Shown here piece after piece: positions 1 through 9,080 of a DNA stretch of 64,000 nucleotides. The stretch covers positions 2,046,501-2,110,500 of the forward strand of contig NZ_CP058364.1 in the NCBI RefSeq assembly GCF_013391805.1, given 5' to 3'. A program made the position numbers and the translations under genes. Numbering within the stretch: the stretch's first letter is position 1; every line of letters starts with the position of its first letter. The notes beneath the pieces were generated by a model. The model saw only the letters and a program-made list of their open reading frames with translations, searched no databases and had not been told where the DNA came from. Origin of the DNA: Galbibacter sp. BG1 (lineage in GTDB: Bacteria > Bacteroidota > Bacteroidia > Flavobacteriales > Flavobacteriaceae).

Positions 1-695
1 ACGGTGCTGAGATAACCAATATTAAAATCGGTAATAGAGCGTTTTGTTTTGTAGGATTTTTGAACTTTCTTTTTTTCCAGGGCCCATAAGGAATGCCAAA
101 CGGAAATATCGAGCGGTGCTGGCATCCAGCCCATAAATGCAATGATAAAAGCAATGCCGGCAACGTCCGTAGGGACTGTTTGTTTAAGATCTAAATGCTC
201 TGTTGTTGCTGAAAATGCCATGGTAATTGCAATTACGGTGCAAATGGTAAGTGTGCATATGATTACTTTCATTAAACGATCCAAGAGCTTATACTTGCCA
301 ATAATTAGCACGAGCATACAAACCACGGTAATTATGATGCTCCAAGTGATAGGATTTGGGGTGATGCCAAAAAGGTTGGAGGCCAAACCAGCGGTAACAA
401 TGGTAACAGCGGTCTGTATGGTAAACATGGTAGCAAAATTCAGAATAAAATAAGTAAATAATACGCCTTTCCCCAGTTTTTTATAACCATCGAGCAAACT
501 TTCGCCTGTAGCCATGGCATAGCGAGGAGCATATTGAAAAAAAGGATATTTAAAAAGGTGAGCTAAAAGAAGTGCCCAAAGGAGTCCGAAACCATAATCG
601 GCACCTGCCCTGGTCGACTGAACTAAATGGGATACACCAATGGCCGCTCCCGCAAATAAAAGTCCGGGACCTAATTTTTTAAGAAAGTTTCTCAC
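1..695 (-). CDS. Divergent Nramp-family metal transporter, N-terminal part (runs off window)
   Basis: Translation from a GTG at 695 gives about 231 residues of a multi-span membrane protein that continues past the window edge. The N-terminus (GPGLLFAGAAIG, then QSTRAGADYGFGLLWALLLAH) follows the Nramp layout of first helix, polar stretch and LLWALLLA helix, and a later helix carries FMGWMP, like Nramp helix 6. Known Nramp proteins import Mn2+ or Fe2+ through the inner membrane using DPGN in helix 1 and MPH in helix 6. Here DPGN is replaced by a stretch around IGVSH and MPH by MPA, so the substrate may differ. GTG is chosen because no ATG lies upstream in frame before the sigma-factor gene. 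Family call fairly sure, substrate unknown. Confidence 0.72.
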   Translation of the reverse strand, partial: MRNFLKKLGPGLLFAGAAIGVSHLVQSTRAGADYGFGLLWALLLAHLFKYPFFQYAPRYAMATGESLLDGYKKLGKGVLFTYFILNFATMFTIQTAVTIVTAGLASNLFGITPNPITWSIIITVVCMLVLIIGKYKLLDRLMKVIICTLTICTVIAITMAFSATTEHLDLKQTVPTDVAGIAFIIAFMGWMPAPLDISVWHSLWALEKKKVQKSYKTKRSITDFNIGYLST

Positions 696-746
696 TTCTA
701 AGTTGGGTTGTTGTTGGTTATTTAGGAAGTGAAAATAAGAAAATTA

Positions 747-1316
747 TTATTTCTTTTTTTGGTGAATAATTTCGGCCAACAACTTTTTTGCCCTTAAGAG
801 TTTAACCTTAACATTGTTTAAAGGCTCGTTAAGTTCTTTCGCTATTTCTGCATAGGACAATTCTTGAAAATACCTAAGGTTGATAACTTCTTGGTAGTGT
901 GGCTTCAGCTTTTTTATATGTTGTAAAAGGCTGGCCAAGTTTTGTTCAGTAATTAAATTGTCTTCCGCAGAAGGTGTGCTGTCGGCTACATTATAGATGT
1001 TGCTATCTTCTTGCTGTAGGGTTTTATGGCTAACTTCCGATTGTTTCTTTCGGATGAGATCGATATGGATGTTTTTGGAAATGGTAATAAGCCATGTCTT
1101 AAACTCATATTCATCATTATAAGATTCTATCTTATCAAAAGCCCTGGAAAACGTTCTTATGGTAATATCTTCAGCTTCGTTTTCGTTTCTTGTTCGCAAA
1201 AGTTGAAAACTATATACATCAATCCAAAAATTATTCAGTAGGAAACTAAAGGACTTTTGGTCACCTTTTTTGGCGAGGTGTATATGTTCTTTGATGTCTT
1301 GTGCGGTTACTTGCAA
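747..1316 (-). CDS. ECF-type RNA polymerase sigma factor
   Basis: This 189-aa protein has the two-domain layout of extracytoplasmic-function sigma factors, which redirect RNA polymerase to a small regulon. Region 2 lies at about residues 22-92 (FKTWLITISKNIHIDLIRKK is the region 2.4-like end), a short acidic linker follows, and region 4 with its helix-turn-helix is at about 130-185 (ELSYAEIAKEL, then VKVKLLRAKKLL). Length is normal for the family. No anti-sigma factor gene is adjacent: the downstream neighbour on the same strand, 51 bp away, is the Nramp-like transporter, so the two may be co-transcribed. Target genes cannot be told from the sequence. Confidence 0.9.
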   Translation of the reverse strand: MQVTAQDIKEHIHLAKKGDQKSFSFLLNNFWIDVYSFQLLRTRNENEAEDITIRTFSRAFDKIESYNDEYEFKTWLITISKNIHIDLIRKKQSEVSHKTLQQEDSNIYNVADSTPSAEDNLITEQNLASLLQHIKKLKPHYQEVINLRYFQELSYAEIAKELNEPLNNVKVKLLRAKKLLAEIIHQKKK

Positions 1317-1424
1317 TACAGGTAGATTTTCATTCTATATAAAAATAGGAAATTAACGGCCGTAGAAATAAAAAATATAGATTTATTCTGGAAGTACCCA
1401 AGAAATTACTTCAGTGTAAATGTA

Positions 1425-1628
1425 TTAATTGTGTTGAGGTTCTGCTTTGCAATCTTGTTCATCTGGCATTTTTCCACAAAAGCTGCACGCTTCGCCCTCT
1501 TTGTTTAAAAAGGGGGATTGACTGGCACATGTTCCGGCAAATTTACCGTCTTTCTTTCCCCAAATTTTAATAGCAATTCCAGCAAAAGCCAATCCTAATA
1601 ATACAATGCTAATTAATATAAGTTTCAT
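1425..1628 (-). CDS. Small cysteine-containing membrane or secreted protein
   Basis: A 67-aa protein starting at the ATG at 1628; an in-frame TTG further upstream (1649) is less likely. Residues 1-22 form one hydrophobic helix (signal anchor or uncleaved signal peptide), followed by a short basic patch (KIWGKKDGK) and a tail with four cysteines: GTCASQ, ACSFCGK and EQDC. The CxxC pair plus two outer cysteines suggests metal binding or disulphides outside the cytoplasmic membrane. I do not recognise a characterised function; similar short proteins are common in Flavobacteriaceae. A possible promoter and a hairpin lie just upstream. Confidence 0.65.
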   Translation of the reverse strand: MKLILISIVLLGLAFAGIAIKIWGKKDGKFAGTCASQSPFLNKEGEACSFCGKMPDEQDCKAEPQHN

Positions 1629-1658
1629 TTTTAATATTCTTTGTATCAAGTTAGACGT

Positions 1659-1691
1659 AAAAGGTTGTAATACATTTCAAAGCAACCTTTT
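1659..1691. repeat. Inverted repeat (hairpin) upstream of the small membrane-protein gene
   Basis: AAAAGGTTG at 1659-1667 pairs with CAACCTTTT at 1683-1691, a 9-bp perfect stem with a 15-nt loop. On the minus strand it falls between a TAACTTTG box (1702-1709) and the ATG at 1628, so it would lie in the 5' leader of that gene. On the plus strand the stem is followed by T residues and could act as a terminator, but no plus-strand gene ends here. Confidence 0.5.
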
Positions 1692-1701
1692 TTGGTCGGT
1701 G

Positions 1702-1709
1702 CAAAGTTA
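1702..1709 (-). promoter_or_regulatory. Possible -7 promoter box (TAACTTTG)
   Basis: On the minus strand this reads TAACTTTG, a match to the Bacteroidota -7 consensus TAnnTTTG. No TTG is seen at the usual 17-23 bp spacing upstream, so support is partial. It would drive the small membrane-protein gene. Confidence 0.35.
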
Positions 1710-1997
1710 CAAAAAACATCTTTCTTAATGTATAAAGTATAGTTAATTACCTTGCTGCCAATAAAACGTAAAGTACATGCTATTTTATTTAGCTCTAAGC
1801 TCTATAGCTACTCCATCAAATAGAAGGCGATGGTTTTTTGAGTTTGAGTTGATTCGGGAAATATCTCTCAAGTGATTACGGTTTCTCCATGTAATTTATT
1901 TTGCTAAATTTATACCAAGCTGTTTTTCAAGTTATGTAATATAAATTGTGAAAAGCAGTCATGTCCATTACAACAATCCTAATCTAAATAAAGAATA
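1710..1997. other. Intergenic region without recognisable gene
   Basis: Together with 1650-1709 this gap is about 350 bp between divergent genes. Apart from the hairpin and -7 box noted separately, I see only AT-rich sequence without a coding frame, tRNA or clear repeat. It presumably holds the promoter of the gene at 1998. Confidence 0.5.
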
Positions 1998-2642
1998 ATG
2001 AGTAACGACGGTAAAAAAGATTTTAAGCAACGATTTAATTTGGCCTTGGCTTTGGTAGTGGTATTTGTATTAATTCTGGCTACCAATCTTTTGGATAAAA
2101 AGCATTTTGATACCGCACAAGAAGCTTTAACTACGGTTTACGAAGACCGTGTTGTGGCTCAAAACTATATTTTTCAAATGAACAGTATTGTTTTTGAAAA
2201 AGAATTGAAATTAAGTAATCAATCCTCAACACTCAAGGTTACCAGCGATGGGAAATCTTTAGACGATTTGGTGGCCAATTTTTCAACCACCAAATTAACC
2301 GCGGCAGAAGAGCGTCAATTTGAATCCCTTAAAAAAAACATAGAAAAACTTAAAAAACTTGAAGCATCCTATTCAAAAGACAATTTGGAAAATAAATCCA
2401 ACTACGAACCGGTCTTTGAGGCGCTTAAAAACGATTTGGAAGAACTTTCTGAAATTCAGCTTAGCGAAGGTAAAAACAGAACGCTGTTTGCCCAAAAGTC
2501 TTTGGAAACAAATCAATTACTCTCCAGCCTCGAACTAGGATTACTAATTGTTATTGGAATTACCTTACAGTTTATAATTTTTTATCGGGTTAAAATTGGC
2601 TTTTCCAAGAATCCAGGAGAGAAATCCATGAGGATTGAATAA
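1998..2642 (+). CDS. Membrane protein with MCP-like four-helix-bundle sensor domain
   Basis: This 214-aa protein has a transmembrane helix at about residues 13-33, a helical, charged extracytoplasmic region of about 140 residues (34-175, rich in E/K and L with heptad character), a second transmembrane helix at about 178-198 and a short basic cytoplasmic tail. This is the architecture of the four-helix-bundle MCP ligand-binding domain seen in chemoreceptors and histidine kinases, but no signalling output domain follows. It ends 81 bp before nhaA on the same strand and may be co-transcribed with it. Function unknown; a role in sensing or as an accessory subunit is only inference. Confidence 0.7.
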   Translation: MSNDGKKDFKQRFNLALALVVVFVLILATNLLDKKHFDTAQEALTTVYEDRVVAQNYIFQMNSIVFEKELKLSNQSSTLKVTSDGKSLDDLVANFSTTKLTAAEERQFESLKKNIEKLKKLEASYSKDNLENKSNYEPVFEALKNDLEELSEIQLSEGKNRTLFAQKSLETNQLLSSLELGLLIVIGITLQFIIFYRVKIGFSKNPGEKSMRIE

Positions 2643-2723
2643 CACCATAATTTGTTTAATAAAAAGGATTAACTTCTATCTGGAGCTGTTCTATCTATTT
2701 TAAAAAAATCAATACATTCATAA

Positions 2724-4025
2724 ATGAAAAAAATACTTACTCCATTTCAGAGCTTTATTAAAATTGAAGGTTTAAGTGGTTTACTTTTAGTATTGGCTAC
2801 TGCAGTAGCGCTTATCTGGGCCAATTCTCCCTTGTCTGATTTATACTTCGAGATTTGGCAATACGATCTTGGTATTGCAACTGAAGGTTTTGAGTTTACC
2901 AAACCGCTTTTGTTATGGATTAACGACGGATTGATGGCCATATTTTTCTTTTTGATTGGTCTGGAAATAAAAAGGGAGGTGCTCATAGGAGAATTAAACT
3001 CTGTTAAAAAAGTAGCTTTTCCGCTCTTTGGGGCATTGGGCGGAATGATTATTCCCGTTGGGGTTTTTCTTTTTTTGAATCAGAATCCAGATACAGAAGG
3101 AGCTTGGGGAGTTCCTATGGCAACCGATATTGCATTTTCGCTGGCTGTTTTAAATATGCTCGGTAAAAGAGTGCCACTCAATTTAAAGATTTTTTTAACG
3201 GCTTTTGCTATCGTAGACGATATAGGGGCTGTATTAGTAATTGCACTTTTTTACAGTACCAGTTTAAAATTAGTTTTATTGTTGATAGCGTTTGTAATCT
3301 TAGGCTTTTTGTATTATTTGTCTAGTCGAGGCTTCTATTCTAAGTTCTTAATAACGTTTGCAGGAATAGCGGTTTGGTTTTTGTTTCTGAAGGCTGGAAT
3401 ACATCCCACGTTGGCGGGAATATTAATGGCTTTTGCCGTACCTATTCGTCAGGACTTAAAAACCTCTGCTTTTATAGAGAGTATTGACGGAATTTATAGT
3501 GATATAAAAGAAGCTAAAGTTCTTGATAAACCCCTTTTATCCGACCAACAATTACAGCATGTAAATAATCTTGAACACATCGTGGACAAATTTAGGTCGC
3601 CCCTTCAAAGCTTAGAGAATAATTTACACGGTTGGGTGGCCTATTTTATCATTCCGGTTTTTGCATTGGCCAATGCCGGAATTAATCTATTTGGAATGAC
3701 TGGGGTAAAATGGCCTTTGGTTTTCAATATAGCGGTTTGTTTGGTTCTCGGGAAAGGTTTAGGGATTAGTTTAGTAGTGTTTTTAGCCAAAAAATTGAAA
3801 TGGATTACCATACCATGGGACATAAATAAGAAACAAATTGTCGGTGTTTCTTTTCTGGCTGGTATTGGGTTTACCATGGCTATTTTTATTGCAAACTTGG
3901 CTTTTTCATCATCAGTTTACCTTAATTCGGCCAAAATAGGAATTTTAATAGGCTCGGCCCTTGCTGCGGTGATCGGATATATAATTTTACGGATGAATAA
4001 ACCCGCCGAAAATCCTATTTATTGA
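2724..4025 (+). CDS. nhaA: Na+/H+ antiporter NhaA
   Basis: This 433-aa integral membrane protein matches NhaA throughout. NhaA exchanges internal Na+ or Li+ for external protons and sets cytoplasmic pH and sodium tolerance. The two functional aspartates sit in IVDDIGAVLVI (D165, D166, equivalent to E. coli D163 and D164), and the unwound-helix motif is at ATDIAFSL (T134, D135). The C-terminal GIGFTMAIFIANLAF is also typical. It is longer than E. coli NhaA (388 aa) mainly through a loop near residues 255-290. The upstream four-helix-bundle gene may share its transcript. Confidence 0.96.
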   Translation: MKKILTPFQSFIKIEGLSGLLLVLATAVALIWANSPLSDLYFEIWQYDLGIATEGFEFTKPLLLWINDGLMAIFFFLIGLEIKREVLIGELNSVKKVAFPLFGALGGMIIPVGVFLFLNQNPDTEGAWGVPMATDIAFSLAVLNMLGKRVPLNLKIFLTAFAIVDDIGAVLVIALFYSTSLKLVLLLIAFVILGFLYYLSSRGFYSKFLITFAGIAVWFLFLKAGIHPTLAGILMAFAVPIRQDLKTSAFIESIDGIYSDIKEAKVLDKPLLSDQQLQHVNNLEHIVDKFRSPLQSLENNLHGWVAYFIIPVFALANAGINLFGMTGVKWPLVFNIAVCLVLGKGLGISLVVFLAKKLKWITIPWDINKKQIVGVSFLAGIGFTMAIFIANLAFSSSVYLNSAKIGILIGSALAAVIGYIILRMNKPAENPIY

Positions 4026-4187
4026 TGTCTCATTTGAAACTAAAACTTAGCAGGATGTCTATAGCTTTTTAATTGATCCATTCAGCAAATTGTAATAAAT
4101 CTAGCATTATGGCTGCAGAAATGTTTAATATTTTGGGCTGTAATTTTAAAAGTCTATATTAGAGAATATTATGGAGATATGCTGAGG

Positions 4188-4229
4188 CGGGGAGTGTTAT
4201 AATTAAATATTAGAACCCCACTTTTTTTT
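4188..4229 (+). terminator. Possible rho-independent terminator after nhaA
   Basis: GGGG at 4189-4192 and CCCC at 4216-4219 bracket an imperfect AT-rich stem, followed by eight T residues. It lies 160 bp past the nhaA stop and 45 bp before the first sulfatase gene, so it would insulate the sulfatase operon. The stem has mismatches, hence modest confidence. Confidence 0.4.
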
Positions 4230-4273
4230 GATTTTATACGGAAGTTTCCATAGAAATAAAGAAATTTTTTTAT

Positions 4274-5719
4274 ATGAATAGTAAGATTCTTCAGATTGTA
4301 ACCCTTTGTGCATATCTAGTTTTAGGTTGCTCAGAAAAAAATAAGACAGCCGAAAAAAGTGCAGAAGGACCTCGGGATAAACCAAACATAATTTTTATAA
4401 TGGCCGATGATCTTGGCTATGGAGATATCGAACCCTTTGGTCAAAAGTACATTAAAACCCCAAATTTAAATCGGCTCGCAAAAGAAGGTATGCGTTTTAC
4501 ACAGCATTATGCAGGGAATACCGTTTGTGCTCCATCCCGTTGCGCGTTAATGACAGGGATGCATATGGGGCACGCAGAGATAAGAGGGAATAAACAGGCA
4601 AATCCGTTTGGACAAATACCGCTCAGCGATCAAGCCGTTACAGTGTCCAGTCTTTTAAAGAAGGCCGGGTACAACACAGCTTTAATTGGTAAATGGGGTT
4701 TAGGTGTGGAGAATTCTACTGGCGACCCTTTGAAGCAGGGCTTCGATCTTTATTATGGATATTTGGATCAAGTTTTGGCGCATAACAGTTTTCCAGAATA
4801 TTTGTTAAGAAATGGAAAGAAAGAAGAACTTAAAAATGCCGTTGTTTACGAAGACAGTACCAAATGGCATAGAGGTTTGGGGAGTTATAGTGAAACAAAA
4901 ATTGACTATTCTCAAGACTTCTTTATTTCAGAAGCGTTAAATTTTATAGATCGTCAGGAAAAGGAACCTTTTTTTCTTTATTTCCCCGTAACAATTCCTC
5001 ATGATAATGGAGAAGCTCCAGAAGGCTTTAGACAGGAGATCCCGAACTTAGGGGATTATGAGAATAAGGAATGGTCGCGGGAAACAAAGGCCTATGCTGC
5101 TATGATAAGCAGATTAGATCGGGATGTAGGTAAAATTCTGGATAAACTTAAGGAAAAGGAAATAGACGAAAATGCTTTGGTGATTTTCACCAGTGACAAC
5201 GGTCCTATGCCTAATGTAGAGTTTACTAATTTCTTCAATAGTAATGGCATTTTTAAAGGAGGTAAGAGAGACTTGTATGAAGGAGGGATTCGAGTTCCAT
5301 TAATTGCAAGATGGCCCGGTAAAATAAAGCCTAACACAACTTCGGCGCATATAAGTGCCTTTTGGGATTTTTTACCAACTGCTTGCGATCTCGCGTCGGT
5401 TTCGCCGCCAAAAAATGTTGACGGAATTTCTTTTCTACCAGCACTTTTAGGAGAAAAACAAACAACTCATGATTATCTCTACTGGGAATTTCCAGAACAG
5501 GGTTATAGCGTGGCTATGCGAAAGGGGAAATGGAAAGCAATTAGAAGAAATATGGCCAAAGATTCCCAAGCACCTATAGAATTGTATAACCTAGAAGTAG
5601 ATCCAGGGGAGAAAAATAATGTAGCTGAAGACTTTCCTCAGGTAGTTGCAGAGCTAGAAAATCTTTTAAAGAGTTCTCGAAATCCTTCAGAGGAGTTTCC
5701 AATTCAAGAAGGTTATTAA
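4274..5719 (+). CDS. Sulfatase lipoprotein (S1 family), first gene of the sulfatase operon
   Basis: A 481-aa type I sulfatase that would remove sulfate esters, probably from a polysaccharide. A lipoprotein signal ends at LVLGC (Cys19), so the enzyme is probably membrane-anchored. The formylglycine motif CAPSR at residues 85-89, in NTVCAPSRCALMTG, provides the catalytic Cys85 that a maturase converts to formylglycine. Calcium ligands are D45 and D46 (MADDLGYGD) and the DNG in TSDNGP near residue 308. The overall pattern resembles N-acetylgalactosamine-6-sulfatase or arylsulfatase A types. It starts a run of four same-strand genes with gaps of 19, 41 and 85 bp. The exact sulfate position cleaved cannot be told. 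Confidence 0.92.
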   Translation: MNSKILQIVTLCAYLVLGCSEKNKTAEKSAEGPRDKPNIIFIMADDLGYGDIEPFGQKYIKTPNLNRLAKEGMRFTQHYAGNTVCAPSRCALMTGMHMGHAEIRGNKQANPFGQIPLSDQAVTVSSLLKKAGYNTALIGKWGLGVENSTGDPLKQGFDLYYGYLDQVLAHNSFPEYLLRNGKKEELKNAVVYEDSTKWHRGLGSYSETKIDYSQDFFISEALNFIDRQEKEPFFLYFPVTIPHDNGEAPEGFRQEIPNLGDYENKEWSRETKAYAAMISRLDRDVGKILDKLKEKEIDENALVIFTSDNGPMPNVEFTNFFNSNGIFKGGKRDLYEGGIRVPLIARWPGKIKPNTTSAHISAFWDFLPTACDLASVSPPKNVDGISFLPALLGEKQTTHDYLYWEFPEQGYSVAMRKGKWKAIRRNMAKDSQAPIELYNLEVDPGEKNNVAEDFPQVVAELENLLKSSRNPSEEFPIQEGY

Positions 5720-5738
5720 TGACTGCATTTATAAAGCT

Positions 5739-7346
5739 ATGGTAATGATGTCTTACGTTAGAAATAATGGAATTTGTACATGCCTCATCGCTTTTTTTAG
5801 TTTTTTTCTAATCGGATGCTCATCAGAAGAAAAGAAGGATCTAAAGTTTAAACACGTTGTGGTAATTGTTGGCGACGACCATTCAAGCAATGTGATGGGA
5901 GCATATGGCAATAAAAAAATTAGAACCCCAAATCTAGACAAATTAGCAGCATCAGGAACGTTTTTTACGAACGCTTATTCGAATTCCCCACTGTGTAGTG
6001 CCTCGAGACAATCTTTGTTGACTGGGAAATATCCGCACGCAACAGGGGTAAATTTACTTTTTACGCCTTTTAACGATAAAACCAATACGACTATTGCCGA
6101 ACATCTAAAAAAAGAAAACTTTTCGACGGCGCTTGTCGGGAAACAACATTTTAATTCATGGATCTGGGGCGCGCTTTACAAGGACAAACCTCCATCTTTT
6201 GGTTTTGATACTTTAATAGATCGTACCTCTTATAAAAAATGGTTTCAAAAGCAAGAAGTTGTGCCCGTGTCTAATACTGTGTCAACATTTACTACGGAAA
6301 TTGATTCGCTACCACAAAATATTGCCAGAATGAATCCATTTTCTCTTCCCCATTCGTATCACGATCATTTTGCAGAAGGGACTTTCCTGGCAAAAAGTGC
6401 CATTGATTTCATAGAGAAAGAAAAAGACAATAGAATATTTCTTTGGCTCGCTTTTCATGAACCCCATGCGCCTTTTGCATTTCCTGTGGAATATCAAGGG
6501 AAATATCGTGCGGAAAACATGGATCTTCCCAAGGGTTTTCCTGAAGATGATCGATGGATTCCAGAACGTTTTAAGGGTTTTTCAGACATTCAGAAAAAAG
6601 GGGTAATAGCCTCCTATTACACTTCGGTGGAATATATGGATAAAAACATAGGTTTGGTGATCGATGCGCTAAAGCAAAAAGGATTGTATGAAGACACCTT
6701 AATTATCTACTTGGGAGATCAAGGGTATTTGTTAAATGAGCATAAGCGCTTTGAAAAACATACGATGTGGCAGGAATCCATTAAAGCACCTCTAATAGTG
6801 GCAGGTGGAAAAGATATTTTTAAAGGAAAGGTAATTGATGAGGTAATAGAATTTGTAGATATCGCACCTTTTATTGCAGATATGGTCGAAGCGCCACCCA
6901 TGAAAGAGGCTCAAGGAATTAGTTTGAAATCTACTATTGAAGAAGGTACCCCACGTCCTTATAGCTATGTGTTTGCAGAATTTTTGGAAGACAACAAGGT
7001 GATGGCAGCCAATAAAAATTGGAAGTATATCTTCAGTACAGGAAAGAGGGACCTTGGTCAAGGTTATAAAACAGGAAATGGGGCCTACGGAATTCACCAT
7101 CGCCTTTATAATCTTCAAAAGGATCCACAAGAATCAACCAATCTAGCTTATGAAGAAGAGATGGCCAAAAAGGTTGAAGAAATGCAAGACTTTATAATAA
7201 AGAAGTTTAAACAAACGCATCCCTATGCAAAGGAATTACCAGAAAATCTAACCACTGTAGGTGAATTAGTATGGTTTTGTGAACCACGCGATGTGGGTGC
7301 CGAATATGGTGGGGATCCATTGAAGGTTTGGTATCATCAACCCTAA
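5739..7346 (+). CDS. Sulfatase lipoprotein with CSASR active-site variant
   Basis: A 535-aa type I sulfatase. The lipoprotein signal ends at FLIGC (Cys27). The formylglycine motif reads CSASR (Cys86 to Arg90, followed by QSLLTG), with Ala in place of the more usual Pro; the C-x-(P/A)-x-R rule allows this. Metal-binding D46 and D47 (VGDDHSSN) and the later GDQG in place of DNG are visible; GDQG is seen in sulfatases of the choline-sulfatase/heparan-sulfatase side of the family. Three ATG codons lie near the start (5739, 5745, 5748), any of which leaves the signal peptide intact. Gap to the previous gene is 19 bp, so co-transcription is expected. Confidence 0.9.
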   Translation: MVMMSYVRNNGICTCLIAFFSFFLIGCSSEEKKDLKFKHVVVIVGDDHSSNVMGAYGNKKIRTPNLDKLAASGTFFTNAYSNSPLCSASRQSLLTGKYPHATGVNLLFTPFNDKTNTTIAEHLKKENFSTALVGKQHFNSWIWGALYKDKPPSFGFDTLIDRTSYKKWFQKQEVVPVSNTVSTFTTEIDSLPQNIARMNPFSLPHSYHDHFAEGTFLAKSAIDFIEKEKDNRIFLWLAFHEPHAPFAFPVEYQGKYRAENMDLPKGFPEDDRWIPERFKGFSDIQKKGVIASYYTSVEYMDKNIGLVIDALKQKGLYEDTLIIYLGDQGYLLNEHKRFEKHTMWQESIKAPLIVAGGKDIFKGKVIDEVIEFVDIAPFIADMVEAPPMKEAQGISLKSTIEEGTPRPYSYVFAEFLEDNKVMAANKNWKYIFSTGKRDLGQGYKTGNGAYGIHHRLYNLQKDPQESTNLAYEEEMAKKVEEMQDFIIKKFKQTHPYAKELPENLTTVGELVWFCEPRDVGAEYGGDPLKVWYHQP

Positions 7347-7387
7347 GATAGGTTTTTAGAATTTATTTTCAATAAAAATAATATGAT

Positions 7388-8995
7388 ATGTCTAGATGGT
7401 TTCAAGTATTAACGTTACAAACCCTGTTGCTGTTTATTACAATTTCATGCGCTAAAAAGCAGGAAAATATAATAGACCAACTCCCTAAAAAACCCAATGT
7501 TTTATTTGCCATTGCAGATGATGCTACTTGGAAACATTTTGGGGCTTATGGCTGCAATTGGGTAAAAACCCCTAATTTCGATCGCGTTGCTAAAAACGGA
7601 CTTTTATTTATGCGGGCATATACTCCAAATGCCAAATGCGCTCCTTCGCGCTCCTGTATTATAACCGGAAGAAATAGTTGGCAGTTGGAAGCGGCCGCCA
7701 ATCATTCCCCAAACTTTCCAGAGAAATTTAAAAGTTATGTGGAGGTTTTGGATTCGTCGGGATATTCTGTGGGGTATACCGGTAAGGGGTGGGCTCCGGG
7801 CAATCCTGGAATAAAAAACGGTGAGGAAAGGATGTTAACCGGGAAACCTTACAATCAATACAAAACAGAACCTCCAACTACACATATTTCATCTACAGAT
7901 TACGCTAAAAATTTTGAAACTTTTCTTGAAGATAAACCAAAAGGGGAAGCTTTTTGCTTTTGGTTTGGCGCCCTAGAACCCCATAGGTCTTATGAGTTTG
8001 GTTCGGGTGTTGAAAAAGGAAGAAAAAAAATTAATGCAATACAAGAAGTGCCATTATTCTGGCCCGACGTCGATACGGTTCGTGTCGATATGCTGGACTA
8101 TGCTTTCGAAATAGAATATTTTGATACCCAATTGGGAAAAATGCTGGAAACCTTACAAGAGCGAGACGAACTCGACAATACCATTGTTGTGGTTACTGCA
8201 GACAATGGGATGCCATTTCCAAGGGCAAAAGGGCAGTCTTATGAATACTCCAATCACATGCCCTTAGCGATCATGTGGCCAAATGGCATCAAGCAAAAGG
8301 GAAGGAAAGTTTTAGATCTTGTAAGCTTTATAGATTTCGCCCCGACGTTTTTAGAAGTTGCTGGAATCGCACATGGAGATTCGGGAATGGCACCTATAAC
8401 CGGGAAGAGCTTGACAGAATTCTTTTATTCTGAAAAGGACAGTATTGTTAATTCAAAAAGGGATTACGCGCTTCTTGGAAAAGAACGTCATGATGTTGGA
8501 AGACCCAACGATCTTGGTTATCCCATTCGCGGAATCATAAAAGGGGATTATTTATACCTGAAAAACCTTAAGCCCGATAGATGGCCAGCAGGTAATCCGC
8601 AAACAGGATATTTAAATGTAGACGGGAGTCCTACAAAGACCTATATTTTAAATACCAGAAGAAATAATAGTCCTAAAAAATATTGGCAGTTTAATTTTGG
8701 GAAAAGAGTAGAAGAGGAGCTTTTTAATATCACAAAGGATCCTTATTGCATGAATAATTTAGCCACAAATAAAAGCTACGATAGTATAAAAACAGCTTTG
8801 GGTTTAAATTTGATGAAAAAGCTAACGGAGCAAAAAGATCCAAGGGTTTTGGGAGATGAATTTATTTTTGAAGAATATGAATATTTCGGTAAAGTAAATA
8901 ATTTTTATAATAGGTATCTTGCCGGGGAAGAGATTCAAACATCGTGGGTGAATAAAACAGATTTTGAGCCCAATTTTAATGAGGAGGATGAATAA
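7388..8995 (+). CDS. Sulfatase lipoprotein (heparan N-sulfatase-like)
   Basis: A 535-aa type I sulfatase and third gene of the operon. The lipoprotein signal ends at ITISC (Cys21). The formylglycine motif CAPSR is at residues 84-88 in [15 protein letters not shown]. Metal ligands D44 and D45 ([15 protein letters not shown]) and [13 protein letters not shown] are present; this last stretch, with a lysine and PRAK after DNG, resembles sulfamidase-type sulfatases. It is the least similar of the three by eye, so the enzymes probably act on different sulfate positions. The gap to the second sulfatase is 41 bp. Confidence 0.9.
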   Translation: MSRWFQVLTLQTLLLFITISCAKKQENIIDQLPKKPNVLFAIADDATWKHFGAYGCNWVKTPNFDRVAKNGLLFMRAYTPNAKCAPSRSCIITGRNSWQLEAAANHSPNFPEKFKSYVEVLDSSGYSVGYTGKGWAPGNPGIKNGEERMLTGKPYNQYKTEPPTTHISSTDYAKNFETFLEDKPKGEAFCFWFGALEPHRSYEFGSGVEKGRKKINAIQEVPLFWPDVDTVRVDMLDYAFEIEYFDTQLGKMLETLQERDELDNTIVVVTADNGMPFPRAKGQSYEYSNHMPLAIMWPNGIKQKGRKVLDLVSFIDFAPTFLEVAGIAHGDSGMAPITGKSLTEFFYSEKDSIVNSKRDYALLGKERHDVGRPNDLGYPIRGIIKGDYLYLKNLKPDRWPAGNPQTGYLNVDGSPTKTYILNTRRNNSPKKYWQFNFGKRVEEELFNITKDPYCMNNLATNKSYDSIKTALGLNLMKKLTEQKDPRVLGDEFIFEEYEYFGKVNNFYNRYLAGEEIQTSWVNKTDFEPNFNEEDE

Positions 8996-9080
8996 TATTT
9001 TTTAAAATTGAATTTATGCAGGCAATCGAGAGGAAATTGTTTGTCATTTTAAAACCAACCTACCACCAATAAAAAAACCA

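Noticed and set aside
142-453. 103-codon plus-strand frame
   Set aside because: Antisense of the Nramp-like gene, which has a coherent membrane-protein translation.
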